Assembly: GCF_030269925.1 (NCBI RefSeq)
Contig: NC_085133.1
Span: 9,816,001-9,880,000, forward strand
Length of the DNA stretch: 64,000 nt
Reading direction: 5' to 3'
Source: Bombyx mori
Lineage: Eukaryota; Arthropoda; Insecta; Lepidoptera; Bombycidae
The notes under the pieces were generated by a model. The model was given only the letters and a program-made list of their open reading frames with translations. It did not search any database and was not told the origin of the DNA. The translations under genes were made by a program, and so were the position numbers. Of the stretch, positions 10,336 through 22,600 are shown one piece after another. Every line of letters starts with the position of its first letter. Positions within the stretch are counted from its first letter, which is position 1.

Positions 10336-11525
10336 TAATGTGACAGATTTTTTAAAAGTAAGTCTTTTATGAACAGTGTAGTCACCGGTTCATTATCTGT
10401 TTTATTACCCAATTCAACTAAAGTTTGGACCATTGCCATCAGAATATTCTTATTGTTTGCAATTTGAGCCTTAAGTTGAGTTTGGTTCAAGTTGGGTTCA
10501 GGCACTGTTTTATTTACATTATTTACAATTTTTACATTTTTATTTAATTTATGTACACTTTGGTTTATTGATGGCAGGGTCTTAACAATGCTGCTCGACT
10601 GTGTAGGTAAAGATGGAAAATCAGATGTCGTAATTGTATTAGCCACAGAGGCATAAGTAATGTTACCCTTCTTTTCAAGTATTTTTTTCATTTTTATTGG
10701 GCAAGATTTGGAAATGGCCAGGTGAGGGCCACTGCAATTGACACAACACAAGTTCTCTTTTTTATCACAGTCTCTGAAATTATGTTCCCCAGCACATATC
10801 GAGCAACGTTGTTTACCATTACAAATTTTCGCAGGGTGGTTGAACTTGAAGCACCGGAAGCATTGCTGCAACGGCGGGACATATTCAAACACCCTGAACG
10901 AAAATAGGTCATATTGGATGTTGTCGGGCAGAACATTTGATAGGAAAGTTATACTAACAGTCTCAAGACCTACAGTACTTTGACCGACTTTTTTCGTGAA
11001 TCTTCTCACTGAAATAATTTCATAGATCGAAGACAGTTTTGTATATAAGTCCTTGTTCGAAATGTTGGTAGGCACATATCGGATGATTCCAGTTTTTTCT
11101 ATTTGCGCTGCAGGAATATGCGCCTTCAAGTTATGCTTTGTTAAAAAGTCTGTATTTGTGATGAAATTATTTGCAGTGTTGTATTGCTTAAAAACAACTG
11201 CAATTTTGTTGGCATTGACTCTATGTAAAGCTACTACACCTTTCACTTCCGAAGTAAAAATATGATTCAAGTAAACTGGGCTTTTATTTCCAAGTTTAAC
11301 CTGTTGGTCCTGGCTTTCAACAAACACTTTGAAGTCTGTATTTGTACAATGTTCAGGATAAAGTCTCAGATAACCTGGCTTAAAAAACGGAATAAAGACA
11401 TCCTCACCGCCGCCTGCTTCAGGTCCACATTCCTTCGAACCTCTTTTACGAAGAATTTTGGAACGTTTCGGGGTTCCACCTGGATCCTCCGGTTCGTTCA
11501 TTTTATTATTTAACAAAATGTACAA
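10335..11525 (-). CDS. LINE ORF1: gag-like nucleic-acid-binding protein
   Basis: A 396-residue protein that should bind the element RNA and form the ribonucleoprotein. The N-terminus is basic and Gly/Pro-rich (PKRSKILRKRG). The middle is a folded region of the Jockey/I ORF1 type. Three CCHC zinc knuckles follow at about 222-285: CFRCFKFNHPAKIC, CSICAGEHNFRDC and a variant CVNCSGPHLAISKSC. The tail is Asn/Thr-rich. I took the first ATG at 11525; a second in-frame ATG eight codons later is also possible. The stop codon shares its last base with the ORF2 start. Confidence 0.88.
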   Translation of the reverse strand: MYILLNNKMNEPEDPGGTPKRSKILRKRGSKECGPEAGGGEDVFIPFFKPGYLRLYPEHCTNTDFKVFVESQDQQVKLGNKSPVYLNHIFTSEVKGVVALHRVNANKIAVVFKQYNTANNFITNTDFLTKHNLKAHIPAAQIEKTGIIRYVPTNISNKDLYTKLSSIYEIISVRRFTKKVGQSTVGLETVSITFLSNVLPDNIQYDLFSFRVFEYVPPLQQCFRCFKFNHPAKICNGKQRCSICAGEHNFRDCDKKENLCCVNCSGPHLAISKSCPIKMKKILEKKGNITYASVANTITTSDFPSLPTQSSSIVKTLPSINQSVHKLNKNVKIVNNVNKTVPEPNLNQTQLKAQIANNKNILMAMVQTLVELGNKTDNEPVTTLFIKDLLLKNLSH

Positions 11526-11640
11526 TTATTTACACTATATATATATATACTATATAAAATAAGTTTTGGTAATATTTTAACGAAAAACAGTAAAAATATT
11601 TAAATCGACCGCCACGTTTGGAGTTCCCGCCAAAAAAAAA

Positions 11641-11653
11641 ACTTGTCAATAGA
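11641..11653. repeat. LINE target-site duplication, 5' side copy
   Basis: Second copy of ACTTGTCAATAGA, directly beyond the 5' end of the LINE. An A run just inside the element makes the exact 5' boundary uncertain by a few bases. Confidence 0.9.
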
Positions 11654-11797
11654 ATAAACAACTAATGTTGCCAATTACTGTCTGTGAAGCTTACATGAGA
11701 AATTAAGAATACCCAATATGTTTATAACTCCAAATTAGTAATACGAATATTTTTGAGCTCTTAAATTACAATGTTTCCATAAACTTTATTATATATT

Positions 11798-12033
11798 GTA
11801 GTCGTCGTGACCAAAAAGATAAAACGTCCGGTGGATTCGTGTGTAGCGATGCATCGGTGTGCGGATCCCGACGGCAGGTACCAATTTTTGTAATGAAATA
11901 CGTACTTGACAAATGTTTCATGATTGACGTCCACGGTGAAGGAATAACACCGTGTGATAAAAATGAAACCCGCAAAATTATAATTTGCGTAATTACTAGT
12001 AGTAGGACGTCTTGTGGATCCGCACAGGCAGGT
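11798..12033 (+). repeat. Bm1 SINE, 5' half
   Basis: The tRNA-like head and first body block of Bm1 (GTCGTCGTGACCAAAAAGAT to GTAGGACGTCTTGTGGATCC), ended by a poly-T and replaced by the next repeat. Confidence 0.8.
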
Positions 12034-12370
12034 TTTTTTTTCCTACCTAAGCTGATAGACTTGAGAGGCCATATCAGCGTCGTCTTAACTAGTAGGTGAG
12101 CTCACGAGGCTCAAGCCTGATGGCGTTGCTTACACGAACCCTAGCAAGAGCCGTGCTTCACAGAATCTACCATCGGATCGGAAACGCGACCCACTGAGAA
12201 GATCCGGCGAGAAACTCAGTGAGCTGTGTCTGAGGGTTAATTTACTCGTCAAGCCCTTCGTCACAAGCGACGGGTTCGATGAGAACGATGACCGGTGCTT
12301 GAGGTACCTAAAAGCACCGTTAGTGGATCGGGAGGATCCGAAGTGACGTGTTTGGGGCGATGTCGACTGC
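12034..12370 (+). repeat. LINE-like 3' fragment (family B)
   Basis: Begins CTACCTAAGCTGATAGACTT, passes through CGGATCGGAAACGCGACCCA and ends near GGATCCGAAGTGACG. Other copies lie at 42665-42930, 51484-51795 (both minus), 55519-55600 (partial) and a diverged one at 3011-3400. It is a dispersed Bombyx repeat of non-LTR type; I do not assign a family name. Confidence 0.65.
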
Positions 12371-12394
12371 TTTCCATTCTTTCCGCAGGATCGG

Positions 12395-12662
12395 AAGGGT
12401 GGACGAGCTCACAGCCCGTCTGGTATTAAGTGGTTACTGGAGCCCATAGACATCTATCTACAACGTAAATGCGCCACTCACCTTGAGATATAAGTTTTAA
12501 GGTCTCATACAGGTGGTACAGGTACCTCAGGTATAGGGGCAGCCGTTGTAACTATACAACGGCTGCCCCACCCTTCAAGCCGAAACGCATTACTGCTTCA
12601 CGGCAGAAATAGTCGGGGTGGTGGTACCTACCCGTGCGGACTCACAAGAGGTCCTACCATCA
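12395..12662 (-). repeat. Bm1 SINE, 3' part
   Basis: Minus-strand Bm1 with a short internal duplication: the block CAACGGCTGCC... is preceded by an inverted partial copy at about 12510-12550. Confidence 0.85.
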
Positions 12663-12852
12663 TGGTCCTACCAATGCGGGTAGGTACCACCACTCTGCCT
12701 ATTTCCATTGCCATAAAGCAGTAATGCGTTTCGGTTTGAAAGGCGGGGCAGTATTAAAAGTAAGACCCTTACAACTCTTGTCTCAAAGTTGGCATTTACG
12801 TTGTAGATACATAACACCAGGTAGGTCGTGAGCCCGTCCACCCAAATAAGCA
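12655..12852 (+). repeat. Bm1 SINE, 3' part
   Basis: Plus-strand Bm1 fragment head to head with the previous minus-strand copy (GCGGGTAGGTACCACCACTC to TAGGTCGTGAGCCCGTCCAC and an A tail). The pair forms a long inverted repeat. Confidence 0.8.
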
Positions 12853-13480
12853 AAAAAAAAAAATATTTTGGAAATCAAAATCGATTATATCATTTTTATA
12901 AAAAAAAAATTGTAGAATTATAATTATAATAATTTATACATCATCACCCTGTAAGAATTTTCACAAAAGGCATAAATTTAGTTATGTCCGTCTTTAAGAA
13001 AGACTCTACCGTTTTAATCAGGATTATGGCAACCATTGTATTGGGGCATAGGCTTAGTCAATAACAATACCCAATAAATTATAAACCGCAATTGTCTACA
13101 CTAAACGATCATCTGAATCATCATCTTAACATAGAGATATTCACCTAGATTTATTAAAAGGTTATTTTTTTTTTGTCATCTTAATAGTTATAGCAGTGAT
13201 TTAAAGAAAAATAAAATCTCTCCAGTATGTATCATAGACCTGACTTCAGTGGTATGTATATATTATGAATAAATTCTCTCCAGTATATAATGTGAAATAT
13301 TTTGGTGTTGAAATGTCTTGCTACTAATAAAAGTTTGTGAATGTCACTGTCACCATCAGTAATACCTACGTGAATCATTTTGTCGTAAAAATGGTAAAAT
13401 CAAGTAATTCTTGCTGGCAACACTTCTCGGTACACTAGCGGATTGTTTGGTCGGCTTTGGGTGTCAGCCGCTTTGTAATT
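12853..13480 (+). other. Proximal upstream region of the Ptp69D gene
   Basis: No coding potential and no repeat that I can define. The 3' half should hold promoter elements of the downstream gene, but I see no TATA box at a fixed distance from the proposed start site. Confidence 0.4.
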
Positions 13481-13609
13481 TCAGTGATAAATGTAGAAAT
13501 GGACAGTGTAATTTTTGTTTAAGTGAATAGAACATGATTTAATTGTATGGTTATGTGATTATTAAAACGATACGCTGTTTAGTTTACATGAAAGACAGGT
13601 ACTTCCGCC
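13481..13609 (+). promoter_or_regulatory. Putative initiator and uORF-rich 5' leader of Ptp69D
   Basis: TCAGTG at 13481-13486 matches the arthropod initiator consensus and would place transcription start about 127 bases before the coding start. Between it and the start codon are short upstream ORFs: ATG-TAG at 13491, an 8-codon ORF at 13499-13522, ATG ATT TAA at 13534 and ATG GTT ATG TGA at 13547. A further ATG at 13588 opens a frame that runs past the main start to 13674. The initiator call is inference; the upstream ATGs are directly visible. The first exon may begin further upstream or be non-coding. Confidence 0.35.
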
Positions 13610-13694
13610 ATGACAATGGGTACTGTGGTCGGGAAGTGTTCCTTCGCGTTTTTAGTTTATTTGGCGTGTATTGAACTTTTGTATCCTGTTTTGG
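13610..13694 (+). CDS. Ptp69D: Ptp69D exon 1: signal peptide
   Basis: Starts at ATG in a good context (CCGCCATGA) and encodes a hydrophobic stretch ([17 protein letters not shown]) that fits a signal peptide of about 28 residues. The donor is GTAAGT. Exon 85 nt, ends in phase 1. Confidence 0.85.
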
Positions 13695-16600
13695 GTAAGT
13701 TTGGTAATTTCCTAGATATAATTCATAACTGAAAAACGTCAAATCGGCTTTATATAGTACAAAAATGGTGAGAACATTTCAAACAAGGATGAATTTTTTA
13801 TTTAAGGAAAAGCGCATTTTGTACTATAAACTTATTTATAAATTAGGATAATTACAAAAGAGTCTCGATTACATTATACCGATATTTTCATTTTATTTGA
13901 GTCAGGACAAACTAACTAAGGAACACTACAAGATATGAATGTTAGTATGAACTTTATAATCAGGAAGTAATAGGTATATTAAGAAAAAATAAATTGATAT
14001 TAGTCACAGGATAACAACCAGTTTAAAATATATGAAATAACAGCAGTAGGCGGTGTTTTGGTTGTCCTTCTGACAGCCTAAACTTCCATGAGCGATGGTG
14101 ACTACTTACCATCAGGTGGGTTGTATACTTATGCGCCTACAATGTCCATAAATAAAAGTGTAATTCAATAAAATTTGTGAATATTTCTTTTCATTCTTCA
14201 TATATCAGCGAAACTAAATAATTTATTTGATTTTTAATAAATGAGGCAATGCAGTTCACTATTTCCATTCAGAAGTTATTATCGGATTCAGGTATATTAA
14301 ATGCATTTATCCTGCAGTACTACTACAAGTGAAATTTGGATTGAATAATATAAATAGACTAAAGTTGAATTTTTAGTTTTCAATTATTTTATTGTATATT
14401 GGATCTGCAAGTTCAGGGACAACCCGGCGTTAAGTGAATGCCACCCTCCAGGTTGAGATTTGAGCTCAAATATATTGTATAACTGCTGTCCAATGGTTCA
14501 TATTGAAAAAGAAAAAAAAAAGTTTTGTGGTAGAAAACTTGAGTATTATCTACCAGTAATAATGTAATTTTGATTAGTTGTTATTCTTACATCATGAAAC
14601 ATGTTTGTAAACATCTGTTCAATAGAACAGAACTAGATAAAATTGGTACCTGCCTGTGTGATTTAAGCACCAACATAGTTGAGTTTCTCGATATAAGTAA
14701 AACCTGGTGAAAGCAACTTGCATAAGTTTTATTCAGAATTAGTGGTTTCCACAATCATAGACAGATATAGATGTAACTATACTTCAGACCTTAGAACTTA
14801 TATCTCAAGGTGTGTGCCGGATTTACCTTATAGACGTCTATGGGCTCCAGTAACCACTTAACACCAGGTAGGCTGTGAGCTCGTCCATCCATCTAAGCCA
14901 TAAAAAAAAGATAGAAATCTGAAGATCATTACTCATCTGAATTTTCTAGACGAATAATGCAATAAAAATACAACAATTTTTGTCAGTAATACATATATTA
15001 AGCAACACAAACTGCTTTAAAATGATTGTGTTATCATATCAATTTGACTTTGAACAAATCGGTCACTGCCTGTATAATAAGCATGTATTTAAATTTAAAA
15101 AAACCGATGATGCAATGAGTGAGTGTAGAACATTGAAGATCACACATTTTTTTAAAATAATGATTCACTTTAGGTTATTATGTGATCTTTGTGGCTTTTT
15201 AGCTTACTTTGTATTAGTTTTGGATATTCATAACACATGGATTCTAAAGAATTATCAGAGCTGATAGTAATTACAACGTGAATATTGCTGCCCATCTTTG
15301 CATGTAAGATTGTTTTAATTACATTAGTAAAACAGCTCACTTCTTTAAACTGCAAAGTATGATTTGGTCATAAATATCTTTATCTGACTATTCTTTGGCT
15401 TAAAAATGTCCTTTAATTCACAGCTGAAGACAATGGAATTAGTTTAACAGCAAAAGGTGAAATCGGTAATGAATCAAATATTACTTGTGTTGTGCCCCTA
15501 GAAAATGCTACTGTTGAGTGGCAGTTTCAAGGAGAATCACTCAAAAAAGATAACAGGTAAGCTTGATGCTATATTATATTTTTGTATGTATGTTCGTGGT
15601 TGAACCCCATTGTCAATATCACTATGCTGAAACAACAGAATCTGAAAGACCTGAATTTACTGCACGTCATTCATGTAGTAACTAAGAAAGTTTATTGAAT
15701 AAAGAAAATACTAGGATTTTTTTATTGATGGTACCATGGTGCCTCCTGTGGCCCACTTGATGGTACTGTGCTCATTGACATCAGCAAGCAGCAATTTGAA
15801 CATTGCACTAAAGTATTACAATTGTCAACTATGAATGCGTGATGGAAGGTTGTATTGTGTGTCCAAAAAGATGAGTAGCCTACTGATTACTATACTCCAT
15901 TTATTTCTGCAGAGAAACAGCAACCCTCAACGTTATGTCTTTTGGTTTGTGGCTGTGTGATGCCTATAGGCTCCAGTAACCACTAAACCACCACCATGAC
16001 GTGGGTGGTGAGCTAATTTACCCATCTCTCCAAAATACCTGCTTCCAGAATACGATTTGTAAAGAAGCTTTTGTTTGTTATATTCTAGACTACACATCAC
16101 CGCATCTCAAGGTACACTGTCGAGGAAAGATCAAGATGGCTCATTGCAGAAGACTACAATTTCCACAATCATCATAACCAATACTACATCAGATTATGAA
16201 GGGAATTATACTTGTATAGCCAAGCAAGGAACCGAAGGACCCAGTATAAAGGAGTCTAGATTTCTGGACCTCAGTTTCCCAGGAAGGCTCATAAACACAA
16301 CTAAAAGTCCTATCCGTGAAAATGCTACTAATCACAATAATGTCACTCTGGAATGCATATTTGAAGGTCAGATTTCATGTAAATTATAATAATTAAAATA
16401 AATCTTTCAATAAATCAATCAATTTTTTTTTATTGCTTAGATGTGTGGACGAGCTCACAGCCCGCCTGGTGTTAAGTGGTTACTGGAGCCCATAGATATC
16501 TACAACGTAAAATGCGCCACACACCTTGAGATAGAGTTCTAAGGTCTCAGTATAGTCATATATTTGTAATTGGCTATTTATTAGTACCGTTTTACATTTA

Positions 16601-19600
16601 AATTAGCAGTTCAGTGTGAAAATTATACTGATAAACTGTTATACAAATGTCTCGATGGTGCAGTACTTAGCGGTACTGACTATTGCACTGAGGGTTGTGG
16701 GTTTGATTCCCACATCAGGCAAACATTGTGTGATGAACATATTTTTTTACTCTCTGGGTGTTTATTATCTATATTTAAACATATAAGTATATTTATCAGT
16801 CTCTGGCACCTGTAAAACTGGGAATCCTAAATTGGGACTGGATGATCATGCATGACTTGGTTCCTGTTATTATTATAAATGAGACTTCTGATGACTCAAG
16901 TAGCTAGTATTCTTCTGGTGATGTGCCTGGTAAAAAGCACTAGAAATGCCATGGGCTGCTACTACTGCTGTTCATAAAGTACTTTTTTGATTATTTTTTA
17001 ATTGGTTTCTGTTAGTTGAAGGATTTTCTTATAATATTGGTGGACAATAGATTGTGAAACACAATAATATTTACAGTTTATAAGCCTGGAACGGTCGTGT
17101 GGTCGAAGCGTGGCTCGGAAGACGACACCAGCAACCTGAACGATATAAAACAAGAGAATATAAACCTTAAACAAGTGAAGAGCTCCGTCGTGGTCCGCAT
17201 CCGGAACGCGGACAACGACGACGGCTCGTACGTCTGCGAGGTGGACGACCACGTCACTAGCAGGCGGCTGTCCGGCGTCATCGACATCCACGTGTACGCG
17301 ATGCCGGTCGTGGCCGTGGACAAGGCGGTCGCCGTCAACACCACCGAGGTCTTCCTCAACTGGACGGTCAAGTCCTACAGGCAGAAGATCGCGAACTACA
17401 CCCTGATGTATCGCGTGAACTCGTCCAACGAAACGTTTCGGTTTTGCCGCGAACCGATAGACGTGAACAACACTTCGTTTGTGCTGAACGACCTGAACGC
17501 CTCCACGGAATACCAGCTGGTCCTGCAGGTCACCACCGCCTACGGCACGAGCAAGTCCAAAAACGTGATCGTGAGAACTTTGGACAAGGAACCGGTGTTT
17601 GTGCCGAACATTTCTATTAACGGTTTTTCCGCGACGTCAGTGACGATAGGCTGGCAACCCCCGCCCGAAGAAATATCGTCTCTGATCCACTACTACCTGT
17701 TAGAGGCGAGGAAGAAGGACGAGAACTCAACGAGGCGAGCCTACCACTCCGGAGGCATCATGAACCTGCCCTACATGTTCGACAACTTGGAGCCTCACAG
17801 CACTTACATATTTCGGGTGAGTTGTATTGGCAGCACATAAGTTTATCTGTCCATTATAATTTGTATGTTTTGGGTCTTTCCAGTTCCTGGAGAACATAAA
17901 TAATAAGATGGTACTGTACTGGTGGTAGGAACTCTTGTGAGTCTGCGCGGGTGGGTAGCACCACTCTGCCTATTTCTGCCGTGAAGCAGTAATGCGTTTC
18001 GGTTTGAAGGGTGGGGCAGCCGTTGTTACTTGAGACTTCAGCACTTATTCTCAAGGTGGGTGGCGCATTTACGTTGTGGATGTCTATGGGCTCCAGTAAC
18101 CACTTAACACCAGGTGGACTGTGAACTCGTCCACCTTGGGTTGGGTTGGCGGTATTGCTGGTGTCTCAGACATTTGTCCAATGGGTTGGCGGTTTTGCTG
18201 GTGTCTCAGACGTTTGTCCAGTGGGTTGGCGGTATTGCTGGCGTCTGAGAGGTCTGTCCAGGCGCAACCTGGAGCGCGTTAGTGTGGCCGCAGGTGCGCG
18301 CGTGCTCGGAGATGACGCGGCGCTGCGGGCCCCGCTCGGCGGACATGCAGGCGGCCACGCTGGACGGCACGCCGGGCCGCCCCGCGCGTCTCCGCCTCCG
18401 CTGCGGCGCGCGCTCCCTGCGCGTGATGTGGGAGCCGCCCGAGCGACCCAACGCTGAGATCAAGGGCTACATGGTGAGCGACCCCCAAAGCCACTTAGAA
18501 CAGGATTTGTCGGCGTCCCGATTTTCAATCTCTTTAGAGGCTGGAGATTTTAAGCTTTTGGATGAAAGGAAAGACGGATAATCCCTGGAAATTTACGAGC
18601 CAAATATAAATGCTTGTCGTTTTAGTAATGTGAACTTTGACGAAAGGCGTATGTCACGTAATGGTCACAAAGCAAAAACTTTATTTTCATGCTTATTCCT
18701 AAACGAAGTACATTCACTCATATTAAACAAATTAAAATTTTGCGGGTTTCATTTTTATAACACGATGTTATTCCTTCACCGTGGAAGTCAATCGTTAAGT
18801 ACGTATTTCATTAGAAAAATTGGTACCCGCCTGCGTGATTCAAACACGGGCCCAGTCACATCGCTTGATACGAGATGTGTTCCACTACAGTAGGCACCAC
18901 ACACGGAAAACATATAAATTATAGATAATCTATGACAAAATAATTTTCAAACAGGAAAAACTAACGGTATCTGAGGTTTGTCTGATTTGGGTTTTCATTT
19001 TTATGATAAAAGGATCCCGTCGTTATACTTAGTCTGGCCATAAATACTGTTACAAAGAAAAACAAAACAAAATCTATGGCAAATAACATTTATTACTTTT
19101 ACAGTGTGTTAGTTTAATATAAAACAATTTAAAGTATAAAAAGCTTATTCGAAGTGGTCTCCATTGGCTGCAATACAGTCCTTTAAACGTTGAGGCCAGT
19201 TATCAATAGAAGCACGCATTCTTTCCATGGGAAAATTTTTCACTGCCAATCGTACGGATTGTTTTAGGGACTCCAAATTATCATGGCGTTTAGAGCAAGC
19301 CGTACTCTCTAAAACTGACCATAAATCATAATCCAGCGGATTAAGATCGGGACTAGACAACGGCCAGTCTTCAGCTCTGATGAAGTCCGAAACGTTCGTT
19401 TCCAACCAAGACTGCGTAGACCGAGCTTTATGACCTGGCGCCGAGTCTTGCTGGAAAGACCATTCTTGATTATTGAACATGGTGTTGTTAAGGGGCTTCA
19501 CTACCTTCTCAAGAATGGTATCTTGATACACTTGTGCCGATGTTTTGATACCTTTTTCACAAAAGTATGGCCCAGTCACTCCTTCATAGCTAATACCCTA

Positions 19601-22600
19601 CCAAACCATCACTGAAGTCGGATAGTGCCCACGTTGCACTCTGTCGACTAATTGGGAAGCTTCCTTAGAGCTTTGAGCATAAATACGGTCATTTTGTTTG
19701 TTGAAATGTTGCTCAGTTGTAAAAAAATTCTCATCCGTAAACAAAATAATTCTATGACCTCCCTTTGCGTACCGCTTCAGTAGCTGTTTCGATTTTACCA
19801 TCCTATTCTCTTTTAAATTATCAGTTAAGAAATGACCAGTACGTCTCTTATAGGCTGCAATCCTAAGTCATCTTTTAAAATACGCGACATGGTTCTAGGT
19901 GCTAGGTTCTGCTATCTCCATCTCCCGAGATAAAATCTTTTACTTTCGGACAGGATTTCTTCGAATTCTTTCCTTACTGCTTTGACCACCTTTTTCGTAC
20001 GAACACTACGTGGACGGCCAGATCTTTTTCTGTCACAAACAGAGGAGGTCTCATTGCACCTATTAATAGCTCGGTACACAAAAATTTTACTAATAACAAG
20101 CGCATGGAGAGTTTTAAATTTGCATTTGGCTCCATACCTACTTTGTGTAATGCAATCACAGCGATTCGGTTCTCTTTATCACCCCACTCCATTTTAATAT
20201 CGCAAAATATTGTACAATGTATTTATTTATTTATTTATTTAGACACACCAACATCAATACACACAAAACATTCAAGCTTAAAATTAACATGTATAAAATT
20301 AAGTACTGGTATGTAAGCCAGTTACAGGCATGTACAGCAATCTCTTATAACAAACACACTATGACATGTTACAGCAATTTTACAAACAGCGGAAATATAG
20401 GCTAAATTTAAATGTTAACAGTACGACAAAAAAGCGTATTTGAAAACAACATGAAAACAAGAGCTCTACACACACTACTAACGTCACAGATTACTAAATA
20501 AAAAGTCGAGCGCGGCAATGCAAAAAATATAAATACGTAGAACATACTGCGCAATGTAATCAGAATGACATTCTCTCATCAATTATAAGCAAAGGAACTT
20601 GGATACTAGTTTGTTTTTGAGACCAGGACACGTGTCCTTAAAAATGTCAATGCCGTCAATTAATGCGCATATTTGGTTATATTCACTACAAATCTTTGAT
20701 AAAGGGGAATATCTAAGGAGGTTTGTTCTACTTGCGGGAATATGGAAAATTTCAGTAATAGGATGCCGTGGGTATTGGCGCTAAAATGATAAAACTCAAT
20801 GAGCAATCATATAAAAATGGCAGATTCCAAATTCAAATGTAATGTGATGTGTGGGCTATCTAAACGAAACGAGTGCTTTGGTCGACGATCGTTTATTGAC
20901 TGCCTTACTAATTACTTAATACATAATACAATGGTTATACCTATACTACAACTAAAGTAACGTATTGTTGCACACTACACCTTCGGGGGTGAGAAAAAAA
21001 AATATATATGTAAAAACATTTTTTTTTGTCTTATAATACGGAAAAAAAAAACTTACTGCTAAGTTTAATGTTAATACATGTAAATTCTATTATTCTACTA
21101 GCGACCCGCCCTCGCTTCGCTTTGGAAACATTAAAACACACATGAAACAAACAAAAAAAAAAAAATTTTTTTAAAAAAAGTAGCCTATCGGCCGTTTTCA
21201 ATAACCTATCTATCCCTAGTTTCGGTTACTAAAGATAGACAAATCTATATTTTTGTCCTTACTTACGTTCCAATAACCTATCGACGGGCAGCAGTTCCTA
21301 TCGGATTTATCTATCCATCGTCGGGAGGACGGATAGCCTGCTAAAGATAGAACGCTCATACAAATCGTGCTTACTTCCGTTTCAATATGAGTTTTAAATA
21401 ACTCTCCGGTAGGCGGCGCTATCTCTAGTATGGGCATTCGCTTATCTGTCAAAATCGGCCGGTTACATGTTTATCTTTCGAAAGTAAATCGCTATAATTT
21501 AATAATTGTTTCTCTTCATATTGGCATATTGTAGCAGTGATGATAGTGATATGGAATTATTTCAAATGATAATGGATTGTGATGCAGATAGTGATAGTGA
21601 GGCCGATATCATATGGTTAGGAAAATAAAGATCGTCTGAATTACATGGCGAAGATCAATAATTACGAATTTGACTATAGATTTCTGAGCAAAGGTGTTGT
21701 GAATGAATTGATTAATTTAATGAGACCATATTTGAGTGTAACGTCAAAAAGGTAAGATAAATTTTAACCATAAAAGTACTCGTTATTACAACTTATATTT
21801 GTTTATAGCAATAGCAAAATTATACCTAATTTTTGTTGTGTTACAAAATCACACTCAACAGGAATTCTATAATACTGCTGGATTCCCATGGTGCCCTAAA
21901 TGACATTCATATACTAATACTATAACCTGGTAGGCTATTTACCTTCATTCTTATTACACACTGATACCTCTACATTTTATATTTGTGTTACAGATTCAAA
22001 TATAGGAGAGGAATTTAGAAATAGAAAAAGAGTATTTTGAATGTGTAATTTGTGTGCAATGCATCATTGATGTTTCAAAATGTTATTGCTTGATGGCCTG
22101 GGTCTACTCATGATACAACTATAATTAACCATTCCGATTGAAAAGGTATTTCTTATTTATATTACCTTATTTATATTATTATTATTATATATTATTATTA
22201 TATTTTTATTTATTTATATTATATATTTAGGTGTTTATATGAATTTAATATGACACTATTATAATAAATTATCTACATATCAAGAGAACATTGATAACAA
22301 GGTGGACTTGGAAATTGCTATTTGCTTGCCGATAGAGGCTATCCCCACAACCCTATCTTTTAACGTGATTAATTAACCCACATACTCAATCGGAACGATT
22401 TAAAATGAATCACATATTAAAACAAGAAATACTATAGAGAGGTAATCTTTTTTTTAGTTAAGAGCTTGTTATACTGTATTGTAAAATAATTTAAGCGAAT
22501 AATGTACAATTTTCAGATGCATTGGTGTTTGTAAAAGAAGACTCCCTGTATATCATTGAAAAGTAGATTAAAACTAGAAAATATGCAAGCTGTTATTATA

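Larger units (their letters stand above)
6512..11640 (-). mobile_element. Full-length two-ORF LINE (I/LOA-like, with RNase H)
   Basis: A 5.1-kb non-LTR retrotransposon on the minus strand. Its 3' end is a poly-A tail, read here as a T run at 6512-6530, and its 5' end lies at about 11640. The 13-bp sequence ACTTGTCAATAGA flanks both sides (6499-6511 and 11641-11653) and is a clear target-site duplication. Both reading frames are uninterrupted, so the copy is young and potentially active. ORF1 is gag-like with CCHC knuckles; ORF2 has endonuclease, reverse transcriptase and RNase H domains, as in the I/LOA group. A 5'-truncated sister copy lies at 36549-36799. Confidence 0.92.

Noticed and set aside
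14980..15264. 94-codon frame in intron 1
   Set aside because: AT-rich, no motif, no conserved context.
16646..16720. tRNA-like sequence in intron 3
   Set aside because: It runs into a SINE-type body and lies inside an intron; no clean acceptor stem closes.
16998..17371. Antisense frames over exon 4
   Set aside because: The + strand encodes Ig2/FN3 with conserved residues; the antisense frames lack any motif.
20980..21010. Polypurine tract of the 412-like element
   Set aside because: The sense strand here is pyrimidine-rich; I could not support a tract at the expected place.
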